From Acephala macrosclerotiorum (Eukaryota > Ascomycota > Leotiomycetes > Helotiales > Mollisiaceae): DNA of 64,000 nucleotides. Shown in pieces: positions 36,046-49,145 of this stretch. A program made the position numbers and the translations under genes. The notes under the pieces were generated by a model. It did not search any database and had not been told where the DNA came from. It saw only the letters and a program-made list of their open reading frames with translations. How positions within the stretch are numbered: the stretch's first letter is position 1; every line of letters begins with the position of its first letter. Where the stretch lies: NCBI GenBank assembly GCA_014904845.1, contig MU119206.1, positions 744,001 through 808,000 on the forward strand. Direction: 5' to 3'.

Positions 36046-37086
36046 GTTTAATTTTAAATTAATATACTTTAATATTTATTTATTATAATAAGCTTTTTAT
36101 ATTTATTTATTAATTTAATTTTTTTTATATTTAATTATATTTAAAATATTATTTATAAAATATTATAAATTATTAATTTATAAAAATTTAATTTTAATTT
36201 TATAATAAAAATTATTATTTATTTATATTATTTATATTTAATATTATTAAATATAATTATTATTTTAATAATTAATAATTTTTTTTTATCATATATATAA
36301 AATTAATAAATCGTATTTTAAATATTTTATAATAATAATAAAAAAAAAAAAAACGTAAATTAAATATATTTAAATAAAATAATAAATAAATATTAATTTT
36401 ATAATTAAAATTTTTTAATAATATAATTATTTAAAATTTTAAACAAATTATTTATAATTTAATTATAATTAATTAAATTTAATATTAAAATTAAAAAAAT
36501 TATTTATTTTATTATTTTTTATTTTTAAAAATAAATATATACGAAAATATAATTTTAAAATAATAAATTATATACGTAATAAAAAAAATATTCAAAAATA
36601 TTAAAATTATATATTGAAATTATTTATTAATTATATAATAATTTAATAATTTTATTAATTATTTATAAAAATAATTATTTTTTTTATTATTTAATATTTA
36701 ATGATTAATTTTTATTATTTCAATAATTTATTTACAAATTGTATTTTGTTTTAAAGTTTTCTATTTAACGTATTATATTTTTTTTATTTATTTGAAAATA
36801 TAAAATTTATTTTATACGTTCGTAATATTAATTCTTATAAGTATTTAAATTTTTTCAATAGTATTTATATTGAGCGAGTTTTTAAAATATTTTAATATTT
36901 TAATATTTTTATTTTCAAGTAATTATATTATTTAATAATTAATATAAAAAAACGCGTTATTTTATTAAAAAATAAAATTAAAAATATTAAAATTATTCGA
37001 ATTATAAAAACGTTAAAAATTAATTTCGTATATATAAAAAATAAAAATAAATTCGAGTATTTTATATTTATATTGTATATAATTAA

Positions 37087-37128
<42 letters not shown>

Positions 37129-38088
37129 ATTTTTTTATGATTTTTTTTATTAATATTTTTTTTTTAAATTTTTTTTTTTTAAATATTATTTATTTCGTAA
37201 TATTTTTAGTAATTTTAATATTTTATTTAACGTATATAATTAGTATTTGTAAATTATTATATATTTTAATAATTTTAATATATCGTTTTATTTGAATAAT
37301 TGTTTTTTTGAAATAAATATAATAAAAACTTTTAAAATCGTAAAAAAATACTCTTTAGAATATAATTTACAAATAATTATTATATTGTATTTTAATACAA
37401 TTAATATCGTATTTTTTATCAATTTTTCGTAAAATAAAATATTTATTGTAATATTTTTCGATCAAAATAAAAATTTTATTCGAAAATAATATTTTTTTTT
37501 AATTATTTAATATTTAGTGTTTTTATTTTAATGCAATTTCGAATCGTATAATTTTTTGAATATCAATAAAAATAAATTTTTTTGTAAACTTTATTCGATA
37601 AAATTCGATTTTTTGCGCGATATAATAAATTATTATTTTCAAAATATAAAGTTCGAGTTTTTCGACAATTTTAAATTGAAACATTTTATAATATTTACGA
37701 TTTTAATTGATAGTATTATTCAATTGCTTTACATTTAATTTTATAAAAATTCGATATTTTTTTACTTTCGATATAATAATATATTGATCGTATAATGAGA
37801 ATTGTAATAAGTAGTATTAATCGTTATAAATATAATTATTTTTATCGCGATAAATAATTTTATACGTTATTTTAATATTAATTTTGATTTTTTTATCGTT
37901 AATATAATATTTTTACTATTGTCAATATATTTAAAGAAATTATTTTTATTAGTTTCGAAAATATAAAAATATTTTGAGATTATAATATAATTAATATATT
38001 GATATTAAAATTGTTTATTATAATATAAAATATCGAAGTTCACGATAATTAAAATTTCACGTGATTAAATATACAAATTATAGTTTAT

Positions 38089-38296
38089 TGTTAGTATTAC
38101 TAGAGATATTTATTACTAATAATAAATTAAAAACGAAATAAACAAATAAATTGAATAATTTATTAATTGATTGTAAATTTTAAATTTAATAAACGCGCAA
38201 AAATTGAAAAATATAATTTTAATTCTAGTGCAAATAGTATTAGTCTCGATTTGGTCTAGTATCGCACGTGACTACTAAACTAATATTGTATTTACA
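38089..38296. repeat. LTR copy 1 (208 bp)
   Basis: Begins TGTTAGTATTAC and ends TATTTACA, so it has TG...CA ends with short terminal inversions. Aligns end to end with 48938-49145. Its core still reads GTATCGCACGTGACTACTAA. Confidence 0.85.
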
Positions 38297-38432
38297 TTAA
38301 TAATTTTTTTTGTAACAAAAATTAATTTAATTCAATTATTTAAAAAACGCTATTATTTTCTTTTTTTATCGTAGTTCGTTAATACGTAAAACTTATTAAT
38401 ATTTCAATATAAAAATCATGTGATTAAGCTTT

Positions 38433-38464
38433 GAGAACAACGCTAGTAGACTAGCGCTATTCTC
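38433..38464. repeat. GC-retaining hairpin
   Basis: 15-bp inverted arms GAGAACAACGCTAGT and ACTAGCGCTATTCTC around a 2-bp loop, with two mismatches. It stands out in AT-only surroundings. Role unknown. Confidence 0.7.
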
Positions 38465-39429
38465 GAAGTTCGTCGAGAGTTATAAGCGTCGAAATTAAAA
38501 TAAATTTTTTTTTTTTAATTTTATAAATCAAATAATCACAAGATTCGAAATACAATATAAAAATCACTTTTTTTTTAATTTTTTTTTTAATAAGTATTCT
38601 TTTTAGTTTTTTGCGTTGTTTTTATTATTCTTTTTTTTTTTTAATTTTTTTTTTATTAGAATCTTAAAATAATTCGTATTTAAAAACTTTTTTAAAGTTT
38701 TATTAAATACTAATTTTATTATAATATTCGTTGAATTATTTTAATCGTTGATCTATCGAATTTCTTACAACTTTTTACGTTTATACGATTGACGAAAAAT
38801 TATAATATCGATTATAAAACGCTTTTCTTTGATCGTTCTCAGTTTGATTAAATACTCGTATAACGAATATGAATTTGTATAAACGATTATCGAGATTTTA
38901 AAAAGATCGAATTACTAAGTAATCATATTAATAATAAATTTAATTGCAATTACTATATCGATTCTTTTTATTATACTATATATCTCAAAAATTAAAACGT
39001 TTTTAATAACGCGTTTACTTTTAATAGAATTGTAATAAATGAATTTTTTTTTAATTTCGAATTTTTTATCGTTTAATTGACGTTCATTTATTAAAATGAT
39101 TTTATATTCAATTTAAAAATTAAAATTTTTATTATTTGCAAATAAATTATCGACAAAAACGAAAAATTTTACCGTAAACAAATTGAAAACAATATATTTG
39201 AATTCTCAATTCAAATTTTTAATCTATTATTTTAAATTTTTATTCAACGTAATAATTTTTTTCTTCGTTGAATTTTAATATTAAATAGTAATAAACAAAT
39301 CGAAAATTGTTTCAAATTAGTAAATTGTAATAATATAAATTCTTTTAATTTATTGTTTTTAATACTCAATTTAAAAATTAAATAATTTAATATTTACTAA
39401 TTTAATTTTTTTATTTTAATTTTTTTATC

Positions 39430-42400
39430 GTAATTAAATCGTATTTTCGAATTAAATTAAAACGTATTTATTAAAAATCAATAGTATTTTTAATATTAAA
39501 ATTTCTTTAGATTTGATCAAAAATTTAATTTTATTGAATTCATTTTCCTCGAAAATAGAAAATCTTTTTTTTATTAATATAAACGTATCGTCGATTTATA
39601 TTTTAATAATACTAAAAAATTTTTTAATAATCGTAATTAGAAAACAAAAATCGTATATCGATATAATTATAAATAATTTCTTTTTATAATACTTATAATA
39701 CGTAATTTATTAATATATTTCTATTTTCGCAATTTTATATAAAAACTTTAAAATAATTATAATCGTATTTAATAAATATAAATAATATATTTCTTTTAAT
39801 AAACGTATTAATATAAATCGTTAAAAATTTATTGTAAATTGAATATAAATTTGAATAATATTACGAAATTATATTTTAATTTTTTTATTTAAAAATTAAA
39901 TTAAAAAAAGTATTAAAACAATAATCAATTATTAATTAATTTTTTATATTATTAAAAATTGCGTAAAAAAATTTTTTTTTCGTCGTTATATTTTTGAATT
40001 ATTAATTTCGATTTCTCGTAAAAAATATCAATAATTTTACTTTTAATTTTATTAATTAATCTCGAATTGAAAATTCGAATTTTAATATATTTATTAAAAA
40101 CGTATTAAACGAAATCAAAAACTTTTTTTGTAATTAAATTATCAATTTTTTTCTTTTAAAATACTTCGAATAATTGTTTAAAAATTGTAATTATATTTTC
40201 TTTTTGTAGTTTTAATAATAATTTTATGTCGTTTTTTTTTTATTTATTATAAAAACTTTAAAAATTTTAATTTTTTCAATAATAATAATAAAAAATTAAT
40301 CGTTGAAATTTTTGTAATTTTTTTTATCGTTTTTAATAAAATTATAATATTTATTTTATTTAAATTTTTTATTATATACGTTTTTATTTCGTGATTTTAT
40401 TAAACGTTTTTAATTACGTTTTTTAATTAATTCTTTATTTATTTCATTTAATTAAAAAAACCAATTTTTTTTTTTTGGATTTTTTTAATTATTTTTTTTA
40501 ATTATTAATTCAATTATAAGTTTTCAGTATTTCTTTTTTCGTATAATAAGATTTAACGATTATTAAACGAAAATTAATCGATTTATAAAATATATCAATT
40601 ATATATATTTCTTTATTAATTACTAATAATTTGTATAGTTTTTTTTATTTATTTTTTTATATTAAACGCGTACTTTAAATAGAATTAATAAATTTAATAT
40701 AAATTTCGTATTTAAATCGTTTTTCATTAAAAACGTATTATTAATTTAATATTAAATATATAAATATTGTATTTTTTTAATAATTACTCGAATTATTTCA
40801 ATTTTTTTAATAATTAATAACGATAACGTATCGTTACTAATTATTTTAAAATATATTTTAAAAACTAATAATATAAATATAATATCGTTTAATTTTATCG
40901 AATTATTAACAATTTTAATTACTATTTATAAAATTATATTTTTGTCGATTTATTTCTCGATTAATTCGTTGTAAATAATTTTATAAATTTAATATAATAA
41001 AATGTAATATTTTTCTATTTTTTTTATATTATTATAAATTTCAATAAATATTTTTTTAATTTCAATTACTATTATTTTAGTATTTTATTGAAATTTTGTA
41101 AACGAGAAATTTTTTTTAACGTTGTAAATAATATAATTTAATAATTTTTAATATATATCGATTTAATATATACGTAATATATTTTATATTGTTTTTATAA
41201 ATATATTTTTTATAAATCTAATAATTTGAAATACTATAAACGAATTTACTACTTATAAAATTAATTTTTTATTTAAATATAAAACGTTAACAATAATCAA
41301 ATAATTGAATTTATAATTATTTTACAAAATAAATTTGAAATTTTTAAATAATTATTTATATATTTAATAATAATAACAATATTTAATGAAATATTAAATA
41401 TATTTAATATTTACATTATAATCAATTTATTAAAAAACTTTTATAAAACGTTGTACTAATAAATAATTAAAATATTTATATAATTAATATAATTTTATAT
41501 TGATAAAATAATTTTAAATTAAACTTTTCTTTAATTAATATAATAATATCTATAAATAATTTCATTTTTTTACAATAAAAACGATTTTATTTTTTTAAAT
41601 CAAAATATTTTTTAGATTATCGAATTTTATATTTATAGTATTTATATTTTAAATATAAAATAAAAAAAATATATTTATAAAAACAATATAAAAAATATTA
41701 ATTCGAATAATTTTTTATAATAAAATAATATTTTTATTAAAACGAATTTTATAAATTTCAATTATAAATATATTTAATTAAACGTTAATATTAAATTTTT
41801 ATAGTACTATAAATTGCAATTAATTAATAATTGATATTTTAATGATTTTATTATTTAATATAATCTTTTGAAATTTTTTTAAAAAATATCGATTTTTGAA
41901 AATAAAAAATAAATATTAATTCGATTCAAATAATTCAAATTATAATAATAAAATATTAAATATATTTTTTCTTATAATAATATAACGAGTAAATTGATTA
42001 TTTAAAATAATTATTATTTGCATATTATTAATCTTTTTAAATTCAATAAAATAATTCTTATTTTTATTTTCTATTTCTATATTTATTAATAATTGATCAA
42101 TTTTTACTATTTAATTATTTTTTAATAAATTTTTTATTTTTTCGATTTAATAAAAAATTTTTAATAATAAATTATTATAATATTTCGATTTACTATATAT
42201 TGAATTTATTATCGAAATTTTGTATATATTTATTATTATTTTTTTATCGTATATTTTATTAATTAGTATTTCAATTTATTACAAATATAATATTTTTTTT
42301 AATATAATTCTTTTTAAAATCTATAATTTCTACAATATTTATCTCAAAAGTTTTTTCGATTTCAATATTTTCGATTTTGTATTTAATCGCGTTTTTTGTT

Positions 42401-44155
42401 TTATTTTCTATAAATACAATTAATTTAATTTTAATCGAATTCGTTTTTTTTTTTAATTTTAAAAAATAAAATTTAAATTATATTATTGTATTTTACGTGA
42501 TCGTATTATAGTATTTATTATTAATCGCAATTTAATATAAATACTTTTAAAAGTATTAATAAATTTATAAAAAATAAAATTATATTTTTCAATATTTCAA
42601 TAAATACTAATAATTTGATTTTACAAACTCTATTTCGTTTAATATTTTAATAATAAATTTAATTAAATCTTTTGAAATTAATTGAAAAATATTTATAAAT
42701 ATTTCAATTTAATTTTTATTAAATTAATCGTAATAATTTTTACTAAAATTATTTCTTTTTATAAAAATATATATAATTAGCGATTTTTTTAATCTCGAAA
42801 TAAATTTTTATTATTATTATTATTAACGTAATAAAATCGAAAAAATTTTCTAGAAATTTATCGAAATAAAATACGTTTATACGTTTTATAAAATTAATAA
42901 AAAATGTTTTATCGTATTAATTTTGAGATAATTCGATTTTATTATAATAATTATAAAAAATTAATAATTTGCAATTAAAAATATTATATAATTTTTTATT
43001 ATATTTTTTATTATTAATATAAATTTTTATTAAATTTATAAATAGTTTAATAAAAATATTTTGTAAATTATTATATTGATTCGATTATTATTAAAAAAAT
43101 TATTAGTAAATATATTAAATATTTTATATTATATTAAACAAATTCGTATTTATAAAAAAAATTATAATAAAAAAATATAAAAAGTATTTATAGAAATAAT
43201 CGTATTCGTAATAAAAAAATTCGTACTAGTAATTGAAATCGTAAAAATAATTATATTTTAATTATTAAATATTAATATTAAAATATTTTGATTTATTAAT
43301 TGAATTAATTGATTTTATCGAGAAAAAAAATTTTATTTTTTAATTAATCGACAATTTTTATTTGTATTTATTTATAAAAAATTTTTATTAAAAAACTTTT
43401 TTTAAATTATTAATAATAAATTTTTTATTTTTCGATATTTAAATTTCGTAAATATATAAAAAATCTTGTAAACAGCGCATAAAATCTTTATATATTAAAC
43501 GTAAAATTTTTTATAAACAATTTTTAAAGTTTTCTTAAAAATATTTTTATAAATTACAATTAAAATTTTTTTTTTTTTATATATTTTAAAATAATAAAAA
43601 ATATATTTATTTAATATTATTTTATTAAAATTTTTATTATTCGTAGAATTAAAATCTTTTTTTTATTTGTTTTTATTGTAAAAAAATTTAATTTTAAATA
43701 AATTTATTATTTTAAAAAATAATTATATAATAAATAATAAAAAAATTGAAAATTTTAATTCGAATTCAAATAAATATTATTATTAATATTTATGTATTTT
43801 TAATTAAATAACAAATAAAAATACAAAATTTCTTTTGAAAATTCGTTTTTGATATAAATTCGAATAAATTAATACAAATTTAAAATTATTTTTACGTTTT
43901 TTTATTCGTTTTTCGTAAACGTTATTATTTTATATAATAAATATAAATTTAAAAAATAAATATAAATTTGAGATTGTTTTTATATTATTTTCTTTAAATT
44001 CTTAATAATTTCAATATTTTTAGCGCGTTTTTATAAGAGAATTTTTATAGATTTTTGTTTTTTCAAAAATACGTTAATTATTTTAAATATTTTTTTATAA
44101 AAAACAAATTATTTAAAGAATTTATTTCTTTTTATAAATTAATTTCTTTTAAATA
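39430..44155. repeat. Internal copy A of the retroelement
   Basis: Aligns over its whole length with 44249-48905; differences are mostly transitions and small A/T indels. A well conserved landmark is ATAACGAGTAAATTGATTAT at about 41990 and 46740. Confidence 0.85.
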
Positions 44156-44244
44156 AAAATATAATTTCAATTCTAGTGCAAATAGCGCTAGTCCCGATCT
44201 GGCCTAGTATCGCACGTGACTATTAAACTAATATTGTATTCACA
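44156..44244. repeat. Truncated LTR (about 90 of 208 bp)
   Basis: Matches only the right-hand part of the two full LTRs (core CTAGTATCGCACGTGAC, end TATTCACA). It separates internal copies A and B. The left 118 bp are missing. Confidence 0.85.
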
Positions 44245-44248
44245 CGTA

Positions 44249-47200
44249 ATTGAATCGTATTTTTAAATTAGATTAAAACGTATTTATTGAAAATCAATAG
44301 TATTTTTAATATTAAAACTTTTTTAAATTTGATTAAAAATTTAATTTTATTAAATTCGTTTTTCTCGAGAATAAAAAATCTTTTTTTTATTAGTATAAAT
44401 ATATTATCGATTTACATTTTAATAACGTCGAAAAATCTTTTAATAATCGTAATTAGAAAATAAAAATCGTATATCGATATAATTATAAATTTTTTTTTTA
44501 TAATATTTATAATACGTAGTTTATTAATATATTTTTACTTTTATAATTTTATATAAAAACTTTAAAATAATTATAATTATATTTAATAAATATATTAATA
44601 TAAATCGTTAAAAATTTGTTATAAATTGAATATAAATTTAAATAATATTACGAAATTATATTCTAATTTTTTTATTTAAAAATTAAATTAAAAAAAGTAT
44701 TAAAACGATAATTAATTATTAATTAATTTTTTGTATTATTAAAAATTGCATAAAAATCAAATTTTTTTTTATTGTTATATTTTTGAATTATTAATCTCGA
44801 TTTTTTGTAAAAAATATTAATAGTTTTATTTTTAATTTCATTGATTAATCTCAAATTAAAAATTCGAACTTTAATATATTTATTAAAATTGTATTAAATA
44901 AAATTAAAAAAAAAATTTATAATCAAATTATTAATTTTTTTTTTTAAAACGTTTTAAATAATTATTCAAAAATTGTAATTATATTTTTTTTTTTATAGTT
45001 TTAATAATAGTTTTATATCGCTTTTTTTTTTATTTATTATAAAAACTATAAAAATTTTAATTTTTTCGATAATAATAATAAAAAATTAATTATTAAAATT
45101 TTTGTAATTTTTTTCGTTGTTTTCAATAAAATTATAATATTTATTTTATTTAGATTTTTTGTTATATACGTTTTTATTTCGTGATTTTTTTAAGCGTTTT
45201 CGATTATATTTTTTGATTAGTTTTTCGTTTATTTTACTCGATTAAAAAAACAAAAAAAAAAAATTTTAATTTTTTTTAATTATTCTTTTGATTATTAATT
45301 CGATTATAAATTTTTGATATTTTTTTTTTCGTATAATAAAATTTGATAATCGTTAAACGAAAATTAATTAATTTGTAAAATATATTAATTATATATATTT
45401 TTTTATTAATTATTAATAATTTGTATAATTTTTTTTATTTATTTTTTTTACGTTAAACGCATATTTTAAATAAAATTAATAAGTTTAATATAAATTTCGT
45501 ATTTAAATTGTTTTTTATTAAAAACGCATTATTAATTTAATATTAAATATATAAACGACGTATTTTTTTTAGTAATTATTTTAAAATATATTTTAAAAAT
45601 TAATAATATAAATATAATATCGTTCGATTTTATCGAATCGTTAATAATTTTGATTACTATTTGTAAAATTATATTTTTATTAATTTATTTTTCGATTAAT
45701 TCGTTATAAATGATTTTATAAATTCAATATAATAAAATATAGTATTTTTTTACTTTTTTTATATTATTATAAATTTTAATAAATATTTTTTTGATTTCAA
45801 TTGTTATTGTTTTAATATTTTATTAAAATTTTGTAAATAAAAAGTTTTTTTTTGATATTGTAAACGATATAATTTAATAGTTTTTAATATATATTGATTT
45901 AATATATATATAATGTATTTTATATTGTTTTTATAGATATATTTTTCATGAATTTAATAATTTGAAATACTATAAATAAATTTATTATTTGTAAAATTAG
46001 TTTTTTATTTAAATATAAAACGTCGATAATAATTAAATAATTAAATTTATAATCATTTTATAAAATAAATTTGAATTTTTTAAATAATTATTTATACATT
46101 TAATAATAATAACAATATTTAATAAAATATTAAATATATTTAATATTTATATTATAATTAATTTATTGAAAATTTTTTATAAAACGTTATATTAATAAAT
46201 AATTAAAACGTTTATATAATTAATATAATTTTATATTGATAAAATAATTTTAAATTAAATTTTTTTTTAATTAATACAATAGTATTTATAAATAATTTTA
46301 TTTTTTTATAATAAAAACGATTTTATTTTTTTGAATTAAAATATTTTTTAAATTGTCGAGTTTTATATTTATAGTATTTATATTTTAAATATAAAATAAA
46401 AAAAATATATTTATAAAAACAATATAAAAAATAATAATATTTAATAAAATATCGATTTGAATAGTTTTTTGTAATAAAACAATATTTTTATTAAAGCGAA
46501 TTTTATAAATTTCGATCGTAAATATATTTAATTAAATATTAATATTAAGTTTTCATAGTATTATAAATTGCAATTAATTAATAATTAATATTTTAACGAT
46601 TTTATTATTTAATATAATTTTTTAAAAAAATTTTAAAAAATATTAATTTTCAAAAATAAAAAATAAATATTGATTCGATTCGAGTAATTCAAATTATAAT
46701 AATAAAATATTAAATATATTTTTTCTCATAATAATATAACGAGTAAATTGATTATTTAAAATAATTATTATTTACGTATTATTGATTTTTTTAAACTCGA
46801 TAAAATAATTTTCATTTTCGTTTTCTATTTTTATATTTATTAGTAATTAATTAATTTTTATTATTTAATTATTTTTTAATAAATTTTTTATTTTTTCGAT
46901 TTTAATAAAAAAACTTTAATAATAAATTATTATAATATTTCGATTTATCGTATATTGGATTTATTATCGAAACTTTATATATATTTGTTATTGTTTTTTT
47001 ATTATATATTTTATTGATCAATATTTCGATTTATTATAAATATAGTATTTTTTTTAATATAATTTTCTTTGAAATTTATAATTTTTATAATATTTATTTC
47101 GAAAGTTTTTTTAATTTCAATATTTTCAATTTTATATTCGATTACGTTTTTTATTTCGTTTTTTATAAATATAATCGATTTAATTTTAATTGAATTCATT

Positions 47201-48905
47201 TTTTTTTTTTTATTTTAAAAAATAAAATTTAAATTATATTATTGTATTTTACGTAATCGCGTTATAGTATTTATTATTGATCGCAATTTAATATAAACGC
47301 TTTTAAAAATATTAACGAATTTATAAAAAACAAAATTACATTTTTTAATATTTCAATAAATACTAATAATTTGATTTTATAAATTATATTTTATTTAATA
47401 TTTTAATAATAAATTTAATTTAATTTTTTGAAATTGATTGAAAAATATTTATAAGTATTTTAATTTAGTTTTTATTAGATTAATTATAATGATTTTTATT
47501 AAAATTGTTTTTTTTTATAAAAATATATATAATTAATAATTTTTTTTAATTTTGAAATAATTTTTTATTATTATTACTAGTGTAATAAAATCGAAATCTT
47601 TTTTTAGAAATTTATCGAAATAAAATATATTTATACGTTTTATAAAATTAATAAAAAATATTTTATTGTATTAATTTTAAAATAATTCGATCTTATTATA
47701 ATAATTATAAAAAATCGATAATTTGTAATCAAAAATATCATATAATTTTTTATTATATTTTTTATTATTAATATAAATTTTTATTAAATTCGTAAATAAT
47801 TTAATAAAAATATTTTGTAAATTGTTATATTGATTTGATTACTATTAAAAAGATTATTAGTAAACATATTAAATATTTTGTATTACATTAAATAAGTTTG
47901 TATTTGTAAAAAAAATTGTAATAAAAAAAATATAAAAAATATTCGTAGAAATAATCGTATTCGTAGTAAAAAAATTTGTATTAATAATTGAAATCGTAAA
48001 AGTAATTATATTTTAATTGTTGAATATTAATATTAAAATATTTTGATTTATTAATTGAATTGATCGATTTTATTGAAAAAAGAAATTTTTATTCTTTAAT
48101 TGATCGACGATTTTTGTTTGTATTTATTTATAAAAATTTTTTTAAATTATCGATAATAAATTTTCTATTTTTCGATATTTAAATTCTATAAATATATAAA
48201 AAGTCTTGTAAACGACGTATAAAATTTTTGTATATTAAATATAAAATTTTTTACGAATAATTTTTAAAGTTTTTTTAAAAGTATTTTTATAAATTGTAAT
48301 TAAAGTATTTTTTTTTTTTATATATTTTAAAATAATAAAAAATATATTTATTTAATATTGTTTTATTGAGATTTTTATTATTTGTAAAATCGAATTTTTT
48401 TTTTATTTGTTTTTATTATAAAAAAATTTAATTTTAAATAAATTTATTATTTTAAAAATAATTACGTAATAAATAATAAAAAAATTGAAAATTTTAATTC
48501 GAATTCAAATAAATATTATTATTAATATTTATACGCTTTTGATCAAATAATAAGTAAAAATATAAACTTTTTTTTAAGAGTTCGTTTTTAACGTAAATTC
48601 AAATAAATTAATACAAATTTAAAATCGTTTTCGCGTTTTTTTATTCGTTTTTTATAAACGTTATTATTTTGTATAGTAAACGAAAACTTAAAAAATAAAT
48701 ATAAACTTAAAATCGCTTTCGTATTATTCTCTTTAAATTTTTAATAGTTTTAATATTTTCGACGCGTTTTTATAAAAAAAAATTTATAGATTCTCGTTTT
48801 TTCGAAAATATATTAATTATTTTAAATACTTTTTTACAAAAAATAAACTATTTAAAAAATTCATTTTTTTTTGTAAATCAATCTTTTTTAAATAGAAATC
48901 TAATT
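44249..48905. repeat. Internal copy B of the retroelement
   Basis: Second copy of 39430-44155. It lacks the equivalent of 38297-39430, so the two copies are not the same length at that end. Confidence 0.85.
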
Positions 48906-48937
48906 ATTCTATAATTAATTAAACAATTACTAATCAA

Positions 48938-49145
48938 TATTAGTATTATTAGAGATATTTATTATTAGTAATAAATTAAAAACGAAATAAATAAATAGAT
49001 TGAATAATTCATTGATTGATTATAAGTTCTAAATCTAGTAAACGCGCAAAAATTGAAAAATATAATCTCAATTCTAGCGCAAGCGGCGCTAGTCCCGATC
49101 TGGCCTAGTATCGCACGTGACTACTAAATTAATATTGTACTTACA
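48938..49145. repeat. LTR copy 2 (208 bp)
   Basis: Same length as copy 1. It starts TATTAGTATTAT, with the terminal G changed to A, a RIP-type change, and ends TACTTACA. It keeps more GC than copy 1 (CTAGCGCAAGCGGCGCTAG, a palindromic 7-bp stem). Confidence 0.85.

Larger units (their letters stand above)
38089..49145 (-). mobile_element. Degenerate tandem LTR retroelement pair
   Basis: Bounded by two 208-bp direct repeats and containing two homologous internal copies, 39430-44155 and 44249-48905, joined through a truncated LTR. Orientation is tentatively minus. On that strand the base after the 49-48.9 kb LTR starts TTGATTAG, compatible with a mutated TTGG-type primer-binding site. The sequence before the 38.3-kb LTR is A-rich, like a polypurine tract. 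A Lys/Ile-rich frame at 47011-47199 minus (KNEIKNVIEYKIENIEIKKT) is recognisable in the other copy as well. No gag, RT or integrase motif survives well enough to assign copia or gypsy. Confidence 0.75.

Noticed and set aside
42220..42423. Plus-strand frame rich in Ile/Phe/Tyr in the AT block
   Set aside because: Low-complexity A/T translation; the opposite strand carries the frame shared by both copies.
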